Source: Nannochloris sp. 'desiccata' (Eukaryota > Chlorophyta > Trebouxiophyceae > Chlorellales > Chlorellaceae). Taken from it: a stretch of DNA of 64,000 nt. The stretch spans positions 1 to 64,000 of the forward strand of contig JAGTXX020000007.1 of assembly GCA_019044685.2 (NCBI GenBank). Reading direction: 5' to 3'. How positions within the stretch are numbered: the first letter of the stretch is position 1; every line of letters begins with the position of its first letter. The notes below the pieces were generated by a model. The model saw nothing but the letters and a program-made list of their open reading frames with translations, made no database searches and was not told the origin of the DNA. A program made the translations under genes and the position numbers. Positions 11,129 to 22,102 of this stretch are shown piece after piece.

Positions 11129-12632
11129 ATGGCAGACGACGCAGGTCCTAGCAAGCCTGCTGGGCGTTTGAGCGAGGAAAGACTTGCTGCAGTAGAAGAA
11201 AAGTTCCAGCAAGGAGTGTTATGCATTAGGGTAAGATTATTCAGTTTTCTGCGAACAAATTGTTAAACCATGTGATCTAACAGTTTCAAAATTTTGCTTC
11301 CTTGGCTGCAGTCCAACGATCTTGATGCCGCTGTCCAGTTATTCTCTGAGGTTTTGAATGCGCGAGTAGACCACTTTGGAGGTACATGGAGGCCTTTTCT
11401 AATTTTTCTTATATTTTTCTGCAACCGACAATTTGCCAAGAACTGGTGTGGTCCCTTGACCATTATTGAGTCATTGTAACCTTCTCTCCATTCTCTAAAC
11501 TTCTGCAGAAATAGCTCCTGAATGTGCTAGCGCATACTATCGCTATGGTTCAGCCTTGTTATATCAAGCTCAAGAATCTGCCGACGTCTTTGGAGGTCCT
11601 ATCCGTGAGCAGACTGATGACGATAAAGAAAACGGCCTGGTAGAACGCAGTGCAGTGGAAGAAACCGATGCTGCTGACACTACTGATGATAAAGAAGAAA
11701 AAGCTGCTGAAGGAGAAGGCCGGCCTTCATCTGCTGGTGGTGCTTCAGGCAGCAGAGACGGTGGTGAAGATGCTGCTGGCGGTGCTGTGGAAGGAGATAT
11801 GCAGCTGGCCTGGGAGAACTTGGAGACTGCAAGAGCTATTTGGGCTAGAGATGCAAATGCAAATGCTGATGCTTTGGCTAGTGTCCATATGCTCCTTGGC
11901 GATGTCAATATGGAGAATGAAGCTTTTGAAGACGCCTTGAATGACTATGATGCTGCTTTGGAAAATCTTGCTGCTGCTGGAATTGAATCCGATGACCGTC
12001 GTGTAGCTGAAATTCAATTCAAGCGTTGCTGTGCTGCTCAGTTCTTGGATCGCATAGAAGATGCACTTGCCGCTGTCAACGCTGCAGTAAAGAGCTTACA
12101 GCGCCGCAAAACTGCTTTGGCAGCAACTGGAGATGACAAGTCTACGGAGATTGCGGATGTCGATGCTGTGCTGGAAGAGCTTAAAGAAAAAGTGGAAGAA
12201 CTGGAAGGTGTGGCTGAAGAAGCTGCTGCTACAAAAGCTGCTATGCGTGGCGCGATGGCACAGCTCACTGCTGCAATGGCCGCCAAGGCTGCAAACGAAG
12301 CGAACGGAGCATCTGGCAGTGGTGGTGGCGCATTAACAAATGCTGCAAATGGCGAGGCTGCTCGTCCACCTGGTGCTTCTCCCATTAAAGATCTTGGAGT
12401 GGTTGGTCGTGGCACCAAGCGTATTAATTTAGCACCTGTGGGTGCTGCTGCTGCCACCCCTGCTGCCACTGCCCCTGCAAGTGAGCCCGATGCTAAGAAG
12501 AAGAGGTCTTTGGAAGATCTTATGGGTCCTAGCGACGCTGGTGGTAATACCTCCATTGGATTTGGAGCTCCTGCTGCTGCTGAGGCTGTGCCTGTCCCAG
12601 CTTTCCTCCAAAAATTTGCCAAGAAAGACTAA
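11129..12632 (+). CDS. NASP: NASP/Sim3/Hif1-type histone chaperone (SHNi-TPR)
   Basis: Three exons: 11129-11230, 11312-11381 and 11509-12632, giving 431 residues. The N-terminal TPR helices (SNDLDAAVQLFSEVLNARVDHFG; EIAPECASAYYRYGSALLYQAQ) are interrupted by an acidic, Ala/Gly-rich insert (about residues 80-140), exactly as in NASP. Two more TPRs follow (HMLLGDVNMENEAFEDALNDY; AEIQFKRCCAAQFLDRIEDAL), then a coiled coil (about 235-270) and a low-complexity tail ending in a basic KKKRSLEDL patch, a likely nuclear localisation signal. The family binds H3-H4 and H1 and feeds them to assembly factors. All three splice junctions keep frame. Family assignment is strong because of the interrupted TPR layout. 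Confidence 0.88.
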
Positions 12633-13185
12633 TTTCCTTATTTCCTTTTGTTCTATGATTATCAAGTTTTAACTAGCAAAACTCTTATATTATCGACCAG
12701 TTTTCAATTTCAAAAGGCGCAAACAAGAGAAACACATGATTTTTGAACATCTTAAAGTACGTCAAAAAAAAACAGTCGGAATGGCAGTCGACATAATGGT
12801 TTCATAATATGTAGGTTTAGGACTGAAGGGGGAAAAGAAAGGGAATCATGAAAAGGGGGGAAAGGGAAGGAAATTAGATGACCGCTGCTGCTTTAAATTG
12901 ATATCAGAAGAAAATAAACGGATTTTCCAGAGCAAATAAAAAACAGTAAAAAAATGCGCATACGGTATCAAACGGCAAGAAGCTTTGTCTCCGCAAACTT
13001 TCACTAAAGCATCTCGACAGGATAAAAATAGAGACAGAATAAAACAAGAAAGAGACTTGAATCATGTATAATTTGAGAAAGTTTCAACTACCTAATTAAT
13101 TAGTTAACCAAGTAACTAAAAGCATGTTGTCGTTGCTATCAAATTCTTTATTTATAAATCTTTTGCTAATCTGATATAATCTAAT
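12633..13185. other. 3' untranslated regions of NASP and GSK3 (convergent), no gene seen
   Basis: A 553 bp A-T- and A-G-rich spacer between two genes that end towards each other. It includes a G-rich purine tract at 12826-12870. No open frame of note. Confidence 0.5.
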
Positions 13186-14493
13186 CTACCGCTGTGCACC
13201 TGAAGTTGCAGCATCTGATCGTGCTCGAACGGCTCTTCCATTAGGATCTAAGATTCCACGTACACGATCTGATGCGCCATCAAGCTCTCCTGGCAACCAA
13301 TCATCGACTGATGGAAGCACACCACCACCAGGCAACTTGACACCAGGTTTACGAAGCTCATCAAAAAATGGATGGGCTAATGCTTGTAATGCACTCAATC
13401 TTCTAGCAGGATCGTATACTAACAAGCCAGCAATTAAATCCAAGGCTTCTGCAGGTGGTCTCTTCGTTCCAAACACTTTATGCCATGGAGAAGGTCTAAT
13501 AAATGGAAACTTGAATTCGGTGTAATTAGGGTTCATAGCATGAATCTCTTCTCTTGTGGGAGTACCTAATACCTTGATAATCTCTACTAATTGATCTACA
13601 CCTGATTCTCCAGGGAATAAGGGGCTACCAAGTATCAGCTCTGCAGCAACGCAACCTACACTCCACACATCAATTGCAGGGGTGTATGATGTCGCACCGA
13701 AAATCAGTTCAGGTGCACGATAATAACGAGAGCAAATATATGAGATATTAGATTCTTCGGGGCGTAATATCTTGGCTGATCCAAAATCACAGAGCTTCAA
13801 TGAATGAGTTGAAACATCTACCAATAGATTTTGAGGCTTGATGTCACGATGGCACACGCCTTGCCTATGAATATGGGCCAGTGCTCGAAGCATTTGATAG
13901 ACATAGATCCGTACCAAGGGGATTGGCATTCTGTCATCTGCACGTGTATAGTGCTTATTTATCTTGTAAACTGTATCAGGTACATACTCCAATACCAAGT
14001 TTAAGTAGACGTCATCTGGAGCAGGTGGGGCAGGAGAAGTACCTCTAGGAGCAGCAGTAGGACCAGAACCCGGGCCTGCAGTAGCTCCAGAAGAGTAGAA
14101 ACAGTGTTTCAACTGCACGATATTGGGGTGCTGCAACCGCCTAATAATTTGCAACTCGCGGTTTTTAAAGCGTTTATCTTGTAAAACTTTTTTAATAGCT
14201 ACGAGTTCACTTGTCTCTAAGCATCTAGCTTGGTAAACTACACCAAAGGAGCCATTTCCAACTACCCTCTCAGTGCGGTATTTAATAGTTTCACGAGGAA
14301 TATTGGCGTCGGTGGAGTGGGTTGTAATGATGTGGTCGACCCCAGCAGGGTCGCCAGATGTTACATGGCCCTCCCAGACCGACTCACGCCCTTCCCTTTG
14401 GGCTGCACTAAGGCACAGTCGATTCATGCTCTGAGGCAAGGAATCGAGTGCGCCAGCAGTTGAGGTGCTGGCTGAAGCTTTACCACCATCCAT
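13186..14493 (-). CDS. GSK3: Glycogen synthase kinase 3 (GSK3/shaggy-like) Ser/Thr kinase
   Basis: 435 residues from the ATG at 14493. The open frame continues upstream, but the extra sequence contains an intron-like segment (TTTTGCAG near 14663 and CAG|GTTAGT near 14630), so it is taken as 5' untranslated. Kinase landmarks: glycine loop [16 protein letters not shown] lysine VAIKKVL, helix [14 protein letters not shown], catalytic [13 protein letters not shown] in KLCDFGSAK, and the activation-loop Tyr in [15 protein letters not shown], the hallmark of GSK3. The kinase domain ends with [21 protein letters not shown] Gly/Pro-rich insert lies between strands beta4 and beta5. The N-terminus lacks an obvious animal-type inhibitory Ser site. 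In green organisms these kinases act in hormone, stress and developmental signalling. Confidence 0.96.
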   Translation of the reverse strand: MDGGKASASTSTAGALDSLPQSMNRLCLSAAQREGRESVWEGHVTSGDPAGVDHIITTHSTDANIPRETIKYRTERVVGNGSFGVVYQARCLETSELVAIKKVLQDKRFKNRELQIIRRLQHPNIVQLKHCFYSSGATAGPGSGPTAAPRGTSPAPPAPDDVYLNLVLEYVPDTVYKINKHYTRADDRMPIPLVRIYVYQMLRALAHIHRQGVCHRDIKPQNLLVDVSTHSLKLCDFGSAKILRPEESNISYICSRYYRAPELIFGATSYTPAIDVWSVGCVAAELILGSPLFPGESGVDQLVEIIKVLGTPTREEIHAMNPNYTEFKFPFIRPSPWHKVFGTKRPPAEALDLIAGLLVYDPARRLSALQALAHPFFDELRKPGVKLPGGGVLPSVDDWLPGELDGASDRVRGILDPNGRAVRARSDAATSGAQR

Positions 14494-15282
14494 TTTCTGT
14501 ACGGTGTTTTGGAAAATTTGAGGGGAGATCAGATGGAATGTTGATTGCAGTGTGGAAGGTTGAAAAGGAAGACTAGCGGGGGAATTCAAACGATCGTTAT
14601 TGTGAAGTATTAAGTATGCCATAACTAACCTGCTCGGAAGAGTTTGAAGCTTGTTGCTTGCCTGCAAAATAAAAATTATAACAACACAGAGGGTAAGGAT
14701 GAGGTGTACCGCAAGTTGACGCATTACTAGAGCTTCTATTCCTAGCCTACTGTCACTACATTTATTTCTCTATACTTACTACCTGACCCTTGCTGCCTAT
14801 GTCTTTTTGTATTGTCCTGACCGTCGTCTGTGCTCTTTCTCGTAGAAATCAGACTCTTGCGGAAGGCTTCCATGCTAGCCTACGCCCATCTTGAATTTCA
14901 ACTCGTAAAGATTAATTGAAAAGAGCAAAGAAAGGGACCTTGGGTCTTGGGTGGGCAGTTTCAAAACAACAAATGGCGTTAACTTTTTAATTGTTGAAAA
15001 CACTAGCACCCCCTTTCTGTGATAACACCAGGTCACCTCAAATTTTAGTAAAAAGTTACAAGTTATTAGAGGAAGCTGGTTGAAAGGTCTACCAGGTGAA
15101 ATATCAAAATAATTTAGCGAAAAAATGAATTTTGAAAGAAAGGCGAGGCCATTTTCCCTTCAAAGGACGCTGTAGGGCCATTCTTGGCTAATTGATTCCG
15201 TGTTCGCCCACCAAAGAATTTATTGGACGAGCGTCAAGCCATCAGGTGACTCTGTGGTTTATATATTTTAAAGCTGATCACA
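14494..15282. other. Divergent region of GSK3 and SEM1, with GSK3 5' untranslated exon(s)
   Basis: 789 bp between two head-to-head genes. On the minus strand, splice-like sites at about 14630 and 14663 suggest one or two introns in the GSK3 leader. A CTTTTTCTC/GTAG tract near 14840 may be another. No coding sequence was found in the remainder. Confidence 0.45.
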
Positions 15283-15765
15283 ATGGCCACAGATCCAAAG
15301 CGGCAGGAAGTGTCTCTGGAGGAGGAGGACGAGTTTGAAGAATTCCAGGTAGAAGGTAAGATGTTTGAGTTACCGCACTGGGTATTTACCTTTTGTGCTG
15401 CACAGAATGAATGACCAAACTTTAATATTTGGGTCGATTGATCAGTCTCTCTTTTGCCTTTTGTATTTGGAAAAATGTCCGAACCAACGTTTGCTCTTCT
15501 TATTTTTGCAGATTGGGATGCGAAGCAGGAGGATCCACAGCGCCAGGAGCTCTGGGAACAGGTATGTATTCTTTCTGCTGCGGTGATGGAGACCTTGCTC
15601 TCAACGGTGTCTCTCTAGTCTTTTGTATGTAGAGTTTATTTTTGAGCCTTAAAGCATGCACTAAACATGATCACATGCATTATACTGCAGGATTGGGATG
15701 ATGATAATCTCGAAGATGACTTCTCTCAGAAGCTAAAGGCAGAGCTCGCCAAGAGACCTCAATGA
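15283..15765 (+). CDS. SEM1: Sem1/Dss1, small acidic proteasome lid subunit
   Basis: Three exons, 15283-15355, 15512-15561 and 15691-15765, encode 65 residues. The product is very acidic with the two conserved acidic-Trp blocks: LEEEDEFEEFQVEDWD and WEQDWDDDNLEDDFSQKL. Length, the two blocks and the C-terminal amphipathic helix are those of Dss1/Sem1. It is a subunit of the 26S proteasome lid and of TREX-2, and a partner of BRCA2. Each intron has a clear GTAAG or GTATG donor and a TTGCAG or CTGCAG acceptor, and the frame is kept throughout. The exons are too short to show as a normal open frame, so the gene is easily missed. A proteasome core subunit is also encoded in this window (62391-63510). 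Confidence 0.95.
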
Positions 15766-15911
15766 ATAAATGTCTATCCCCCAGGTTTCTTGCCATCTTC
15801 TCTTAACCAGTACTCTTTTTGTTTGTCTGTACCAATTACTTCAAACACAGTATCCTTTAATTCAAATTAAATCTATAAATCATTATATACCTGAAAGTTT
15901 AGTTTCACCGG

Positions 15912-16688
15912 CTATTTTGTCAGTTGCTGCAATTCTGCCCGTACTTCCTCGGTTGTGCACTGTCTGCAATACCCAGCAATGGCCTTTAATGAAGCCTCTT
16001 GCCGCTGTCTTGAATATGTCACACACGCATCTGCAACGAACATGTCCACACCGACATCATAGGGTTAGACTACAGATAATAATAATAATGATATAATCAG
16101 CATGCAACGATTTTTCGTCATATTTTTTTTATCTATACCTGTTGCCAGCGTTACTAGATAATTCAAATCGCAGGCATCTCGTACAGCATGCTCAACGCAC
16201 TGATCTGTAACACATCCACATATAATTAGCTGTTTAATCCCTAGATTCCCTAATATATAGTGAATACATGTACTATTAAACAAACTGCTACTAGTTTTTG
16301 GTAAAACAATTTCATCGTCAAGAGGGGCTATCTGAGGAAGCACGTTGCCATCTACCGAGCCTGGAGGAACATGAAATCCAGATATTTTGTAATCTAGACC
16401 CCTATCACGTCCATCTTTGGTTGATGATTGAATTACCGTGTAGAGAACCTCAACGCCAGCTTCCCGAGCGGCGTTTTGCAAAGTTTGCCAGTTGCGTATT
16501 GCAGCATCGACTCCTCGATAATAATGCATGATTTCTTCATCATCTTTGTCAGCATCTGTGAATGATTGATATATGGCCCCAGCTCGGTCGCAGTTGTATA
16601 TTTGAGTGTCAATAAATAATAACGCAGTGGTTTCGTTACCCTTTAAAGGAACCTCTCTGGACAGCTTGCCTGGTTTATAGAATGCCAT
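15912..16688 (-). CDS. Isochorismatase-like cysteine hydrolase
   Basis: Two exons, 16688-16139 and 16030-15912, giving 222 residues. The family triad is visible: Asp in LLFIDTQ, Lys in IVLPKTSSS and the nucleophilic Cys in GCVTDQCVEHAVRDA, preceded by the usual hydrophobic strand LIICGC. Exon 2 supplies the last strand and helix (TDACVTYS...EASLKAIAGY), which the family needs. Splicing ACA G|GTATAG to TTGCAG|AT joins LAT to DAC in frame. Related enzymes hydrolyse isochorismate, nicotinamide, ureidoacrylate or other amides; the substrate cannot be told here. The protein starts at once with the fold, so a cytosolic location is likely. Its 3' end nearly abuts that of SEM1, 147 bp away. Confidence 0.88.
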
Positions 16689-16974
16689 GCTGCCTTGCAG
16701 TTAACGTCCTGGTGATTTCATTATGCTGAATTAGTGCTGCAACGGGGTATATTTGCCTAAAATATTTTCTGCGGGCGGCGCTTTAATTACTTTTCATCTT
16801 TGCTTGCATTTAAAGCCAACCTTGGGCCCAATAAATTAAAACAACACATCAACGATTTTTATTGTCGGTAAATTCTTGGGTTGGAGCCCCTATCGATGTT
16901 TTAAATAAAACTGCTTGTGAACGTCATTGATTGTTTTGTCAAATCGTGCTTATTATTCAGTTCATCTACAAAGC

Positions 16975-17934
16975 ATGGAAGAGGATAATAGAAGCTCATC
17001 AAGGAGCCCACATAGAAAGCGAAGAGCAAGGGTCAGCTTAGATAGACGAGACGATCGCTCTTCACCAAGACGAAGACGGTGGCGTAGCCTCAGTCGTGAC
17101 CGGAGCTGCAGCCCACGAAGAGACAACGGAGGTCGTCATCGCAGGAGATCACCGCCAAAATCTCCAGGCCTCAGATGCAATGGATCAATGTCACCTAGAG
17201 ATAGGAAAGGTCAAGGATATAGAGGCGACGGTGGCAGAGGTGGTGGGGTTGGTCGAGGTCGAGGCAGGCGCTCACATCAACAAGAAGACGGTTACAACCA
17301 AGGAGGTAAAGAACGGTGGGGAAAACCTGGGGAATTTGATGAAGAGGAAGATCAGCTTCCTGATATAGAACCTGAACCTGATTTTGGCCTCTCTGGTGCC
17401 CTTGCTGCCGAAACAAATACCGTCAAGTAAGACATTTTTTTGTTGAATTTTCGAAGCACATTTAACATTAATATGTCTATAAATATGTCACCATTGTATC
17501 AATAACATTGATTCTGTATTTCATGCAGTGGCATTGTAATGCTTCATAATGAACCTGCAGAAGCTCGTCCTCCCACTGCTCGTTGGCGTCTTTATGTTTT
17601 TAAAGGCAATGAACCGCAAGGAGACCCTCTTCACATCCACCGTGAAAGTAGATACATATTTGGAAGAGAACGTAAAATAGCAGATATTCCTACAGACCAT
17701 CCATCATGTAGTAAACAGCATGCGGTCCTTCAATTTAGATTAACTGAAAAGGAGGGCAACGACGGAATGATGGTGCCTGCTGTAAGACCTTATTTAATGG
17801 ATCTAGGTTCTACTAATGGAACTTTTCTGAATGGCGATAGAATAGAGCCTGAACGGTATTATGAATTGTTAGAAAAAGATATGTTGCGGTTTGGTAATTC
17901 ATCCAGGGAGTATGTTTTATTGAAAGAAAGGTAG
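16975..17934 (+). CDS. DDL: FHA-domain protein of the SNIP1/DAWDLE family
   Basis: Two exons, 16975-17426 and 17529-17934, give 285 residues. The first 110 residues are an Arg/Ser and Arg/Gly-rich tail (SPRRRRWRSLSRDRSCSPRR, GRGRGRR), as in splicing-linked proteins. An acidic linker (FDEEEDQLPDIEPEPDFGLSG) leads into the signature NGIVMLHNEP-EARPP-RWRLYVFKG. The FHA domain follows, with phosphothreonine-binding residues GRERKIADIPTDHPSCSKQHA and DLGSTNGTFLNG. This architecture is that of human SNIP1 and Arabidopsis DDL. The family binds the spliceosome (RES/Bact complex) and Dicer-like proteins, acting in pre-mRNA splicing and small-RNA processing. Confidence 0.93.
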
Positions 17935-18136
17935 AGACGCTGACCTGGCTGCTTCTAGTTAAAGTTTTAGGACGGAGAGAAGCTTAACTTTGCGCTTACG
18001 TGTTCATTCCACATGTGAAAGATTAAATCTAAAAATAACCCAAACCCGAAAGCAGTTAAAACCTAAACACGCCCGGATTGAACAACCTCGATCGAATTGT
18101 GATCTCTTGCAGTCAGCTTTCGACATCTCTACAAAA

Positions 18137-18520
18137 ATGAAAGCTCGCGTACACGTCATCACTGCAAGAGGTCATGGTCCCAACTCTTTGTTTCCGCACG
18201 AAGTTGCTTGGCTTGAGCTGTGGTCAGTGAAGAACGCCAATCATAAAATCGAGACGAGCAAGAGGCCAGCGGTCGCCTCCAAGCCACTATGGGACGAAAT
18301 CATTGAGCTGGAAATCGGGAAGGATGAGAAAGAAATTGTGATGAAAATGCGAGGTAAGCTTCCTTCGCACGATGCAGTTGACGAAATTGGGTCTGGGACT
18401 TATCACATTGAAAATATCGAAACAGGTGCAGCTGATAAGCACTCGGTCAACGTGCCAATTTATGCTTCAAATGGAAAAGAAGCAGGAGAAATTGACCTTG
18501 AAATCGAGATTGAACTTTGA
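18137..18520 (+). CDS. Small single C2-domain-like protein
   Basis: A single exon of 127 residues. The start is the ATG at 18137; the open frame upstream of it has a Lys/Gln-rich, unconserved sequence. The body reads as one C2 beta-sandwich: an opening strand MKARVHVITARGHG, AWLELW, then SKPLWDEIIELEI (the usual PxWxE segment), a run near the end of the fold GSGTYHIENIE and closing strand GEIDLEIEIEL. The calcium-binding Asp set is incomplete, so it may bind protein or lipid without calcium. TGTAA follows the stop by about 50 bases. Function is unknown. Confidence 0.7.
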   Translation: MKARVHVITARGHGPNSLFPHEVAWLELWSVKNANHKIETSKRPAVASKPLWDEIIELEIGKDEKEIVMKMRGKLPSHDAVDEIGSGTYHIENIETGAADKHSVNVPIYASNGKEAGEIDLEIEIEL

Positions 18521-18629
18521 ATAATGCTCCTTTACATGTGAAATATATGAAAACGGAATAACAACATATTTTAATGTAAAACAAATAAAATAAAACTACT
18601 TTTTTTGAGCAGGCGCTTGAATTTTAACC

Positions 18630-20129
18630 CTAAGCTTCTACCAATAGGTCTCTGCGTTTCCTCTTGCATCTTTTATTAATCACAGGAACAACAGGTGTTG
18701 CTGCTCCTGCCTCTACAACATCTCCTCCTCCTGCTTCATCAACCCCACTATTATCTGCGAATGCTAACGCAGGTGCTGCTCCTGCTCCTACGACACCATC
18801 AACACTACCAGTACCACTACCGCTCATTGTTGCGTTTGCACCAAAGGTCTCGTTATCATCATCAGAAGCCAAAGTACCAGTACGCCTTGCTTGACCTAAA
18901 TTAATAGGACCTAAATCAAACTCAGCTTGCTTGGCACCACCCAATTTTCGCAAGAAAATCTGCTGTGCTGATGTAAACACAGTATTTGAGAAGTAGTATA
19001 AAGACAACCCGGAAGGAACATTCAAAGAAAACCAGCCAATCATTAACGGCAACGCTAAGAAAATACCCTTTTGCAGCTTTGCATTCTCTGCATTGGGATC
19101 TACAGGTGGTGAAATAATGGCTGAAGAGATCCATTGTGCTATTACCAGGGCAATAGGAAGGACAAGGTACTTTGAAGCATTGTCCCACCCAATCGGCGGA
19201 GCACCGTCAATTAAAGGAAAGAGCCAGGCAGTACCAGTGCCAGCCTTCTGTGCTGCAATTGAAGTCGGTCCGGCCAAAGAAGGAATCCAATAGAAGCCTT
19301 GGTTGTCCAATTCCCCTGTAGCTGCTACGGAAGTTAAAGAGCGGTAGAGCCCAATAAAAATTGGGATTGTTGCAATTGACGGCAAGCATCCAGCTAAGGG
19401 GTTGACACCTGCTTTTTCATAAAGAGCTGATGTTTCACGAGAAATAGCATCTTTATTGTCGCCGTACGCTTCTTTAATTGCATCAATTTTAGGTTTTAAA
19501 GCTTGGACAGCTAATTGACTTTCCACTTGTTGTTTTGTCAGGGGCAACGTCAGCAATTTCACAAAGGCAGTGAGAGCGACAATAGACCAGCCATCGCTAT
19601 ACGGGACATTATACTTGTCAAGACCACTTTTGATGTTGCGCAGAACGAATTCAAGGCCATCGACAAGAGGTGCAAGCCAACCTTTATCACCAGCATGGGT
19701 GGTTGCAACGTCACCAGCAGCAGTAGTAGCTGTGTCTGCAGTTGCCACTGCAACATCGGCTAAAGAAAGCATATGGCGGAGAGCATCCTCTAAAGACGAA
19801 TCCAAGGGGTGGATGTGCATGGCTGCTTCTATGGATGCAATGGTAATTGGGAAGTCAGACAACTCTGCGTGCATTGCACGGAGCGGGCGGGTTAACTGGC
19901 GACGCCTGGAAGCAGTAAATATATAGATCAATTTGAGAATGTGTTAAGGCGGGAGTTGTTTGATCACTTGGCAATTTCAAAATATCTTTATTTCCGTAGT
20001 GATCTAGCAATAGCAAGGAAAAAAAGCTTACTTTGGTCGGGATTTGACATGTAATGGCCTTGAGACAGGCAGAGCTGCCCGCAAACAGTTCATATCAAGT
20101 GCGTCAGTGGGCATAGTGACGGATGACAT
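18630..20129 (-). CDS. ALB3: Alb3/YidC/Oxa1-family membrane insertase, plastid type
   Basis: Two exons, 20129-20032 and 19905-18630, give 457 residues. Exon 1 (MSSVTMPTDALDMNCLRAAL...) plus the start of exon 2 (RRQLTRPLRAMHA) form a basic, Ser/Arg-rich transit peptide. The insertase domain starts at the short helix before TM2 (LEFVLRNIKSGLDKY) and contains DGWSIVALTAFVKLLTLPLT, the cytoplasmic hairpin QLAVQALKPKIDAIKEAYG, GVNPLAGCLPSIATIPIFIGLYRSL and the last spans ending SGLSLYYFSNTVFTSAQQ. A long Ala/Gly-rich tail ends with KRCKRKRR, a basic motif like those by which Alb3 binds cpSRP43. The protein inserts light-harvesting and photosystem subunits into thylakoids. It is head-to-head with the methyltransferase gene. 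Confidence 0.93.
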
Positions 20130-20437
20130 AGTTAACTGGCTAAAATGTTAAATTCTCTTTCAACTTTCAAAGTTATTTTAATTTTTAAATCTTTTCAGCA
20201 ATGATTTTGTTCAATGCTGCTGTTCAGAGCTGTTCAGGGTTATATCTGGCATCCGTGACAACTTAAAATGCGACTAATATTGCAATGCGCTTACATGATG
20301 CCCTAGATTGGTTTATATGCAGCCAGATAGAGAAGATTATCTGCAGCTGTCGTGAAGAATAAGTCGAATTTTAATAGCTCTTCATTTTCAGGCATTGGCT
20401 GCATCAAGCGAAATCTAATAAATAAGGACATCTCACC
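20130..20437. other. Divergent promoter region of ALB3 and the methyltransferase gene
   Basis: A 308 bp A-T-rich spacer between two head-to-head plastid-targeted genes. No coding sequence was seen. Shared regulation is possible but not shown. Confidence 0.45.
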
Positions 20438-21555
20438 ATGCATCTGGCATCAACGATACAGGCACAGCCAATATTTTTGCCAAAGCGATCTTGTCAGGAA
20501 CGTCAAACCCGTCTTCACCTAGCACCACGAGCGAACCTCGCTCCTCTCGCCGATGTAGCAACATCCTTAGGACCCATTGAAAATGCAGCAGTGCTGGCTT
20601 TGCCCGCCATTGGCGGCGCCGTACTAACGTGAGTAATTTATTTCTCAATGGTGATCACCGTCTTGGAGCAACTAGTATCTCTGTTTGCGTTTCTATTTCA
20701 TCAAAATAATGCCTCCTCGACCAGCCATTATCACAGTTGCCTATATTATTTTTTTGTTTACAGAGTTCTAGCTGCGAAGTTTGCTGCATACAGCCAGTTA
20801 GAGGTTGTCCGGACCGGAATGTTGAGCCGTCACGTCAAAGCCAAGGATGCTCGTGTTTTACAGTTAGGAGGCACCACCCGTGACTTGTTCTATTACCCAA
20901 ACGGTACAGTGCAGGTAACAGCAGCAGAAGAAAATCTTAAAGATGGTCTTTGGGAGCAAGCAGGCATGCAAGCTGGGGTTCCCGTTCGGCCGCTTAAGTC
21001 TAGCAGTGCCTCTGCGTTATCCAACTCAGCAGGCGCAGCGTTCGATTCAGTTGTAGCCTTTGATCAGTTAGGAAGTATCACAGAATATAAGAAATACTTT
21101 TCTGATGTATGGCGGGTGCTTAAACCGGGAGGCACGTTTATTTTTATTCAGCGCGTTTCTGGGAGCCCCGTCTCCTCATTGGTACGACTTGGAGGTCCTC
21201 CAGCAACAGGTAGATTACGAAATTTATTGTATTTTGATCAAAGTCCCTGGAATATATCTTACAATGTATCTTATTATATCTTCGTTATCTACTTTTTGCA
21301 GCACCCGAGGTAGGAGATGTGATTGCTAATTCTCAATCGTGGGATTTTATCCAGTGGGACGTTGCATCAGGTGCACTAGATCCACACATAGTAGGAGTAG
21401 CTATAAAACCATTGAAAGCTACATCTAAAACTGATTTTTCAGTAGATAATGCGGCGTTTGAGCAGGTTATGAAGGCAAAACAGTGGAAAAGCAAGAAGAA
21501 GGGCAGTGGCAGTGACGGTGGCAGTGGCAGTCGGCAAAAAGGGTTTGGAAGTTGA
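20438..21555 (+). CDS. SAM-dependent methyltransferase-like protein, probably plastid
   Basis: Three exons, 20438-20628, 20764-21209 and 21302-21555, give 296 residues. The N-terminal 50 residues (MHLASTIQAQPIFLPKRSC...) look like a transit peptide. The core shows a class I methyltransferase layout: ARVLQLGGTTRDLFYYP (strand beta1, motif I region), DSVVAFDQLGSI (beta4), YKKYFSDVWRVLKPGGTFIFIQR (post-motif with the LKPGG signature). The motif I glycine loop is LGGTTRD rather than the usual E/DxGxGxG, so SAM binding may be altered. The last 30 residues are Lys, then Gly/Ser-rich. Similar plastid proteins of unknown substrate occur in plants and algae. TGTAA follows the stop closely. Confidence 0.75.
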
Positions 21556-22102
21556 TTTTTATTAGATTCAATGTAAAGATGTTGTACCTTGTAACTTATA
21601 ATTCTGTTCACTGACTTGAGAAATCCACAGAGATTTGTCGTTCAATACTCACATGTAGCATACTCTATTTTGCTGTCCAGTTTAGCCGCTATGAGACCCC
21701 AGCAGGCAGTTCAGAAACCTCGATTGATGAAGACGAAAAGTTCTGAAAGCAACCGAGCTTCAAGCAGTGCCGATCGAATTATATTTTGTATTGGTGGGTG
21801 TGTTCTGGGTGCCAGTAGTCTAGCCATCACTAGTGATCTTAAAAACAACATTTAAAAAAAATCATATCAGTAAACGAATATGATTCCCTCCGTCGCTGAT
21901 GGGTCTAAATATCGGGATGATCAAACGCTATAAGAAGTGTTGGTATTGCGCATAAGGGCATTGAGCCTGAGTAGAACTTACTAGTTGTGTTCGCAAATTA
22001 TCATTTGAGAGAATACTCGATCGCTTTGCTCGTCTTCAAACAGCAGACTGCAGAGCCTGATTCATCATTGTCTATAATTTATTGTGGACGTAGACTACCA
22101 GG
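21556..22102. other. Spacer between the methyltransferase and PP4R3
   Basis: 547 bp holding the methyltransferase 3' untranslated region, one doubtful 54-codon frame (listed separately) and the PP4R3 promoter and leader. Confidence 0.5.
21691..21855 (+). CDS. Doubtful small hypothetical protein with one hydrophobic segment
   Basis: An open frame of 54 codons starting at ATG 21691, in the gap before PP4R3. The N-terminal half is basic and Ser-rich (KPRLMKTKSSESNRASSS); the C-terminal half has one hydrophobic stretch (IIFCIGGCVLGASSLAI) like a short membrane span. I recognise no family. It could be a tail-anchored micropeptide or simply chance. Confidence 0.2.
   Translation: MRPQQAVQKPRLMKTKSSESNRASSSADRIIFCIGGCVLGASSLAITSDLKNNI

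Noticed and set aside
14494..14724. 77-residue hydrophobic N-terminal extension of GSK3
   Set aside because: Contains splice-like sites and is unlike any GSK3; treated as spliced 5' untranslated sequence.
15770..16096. 108-codon plus-strand frame after SEM1
   Set aside because: Overlaps the second exon of the isochorismatase-like gene on the minus strand, which completes that fold.
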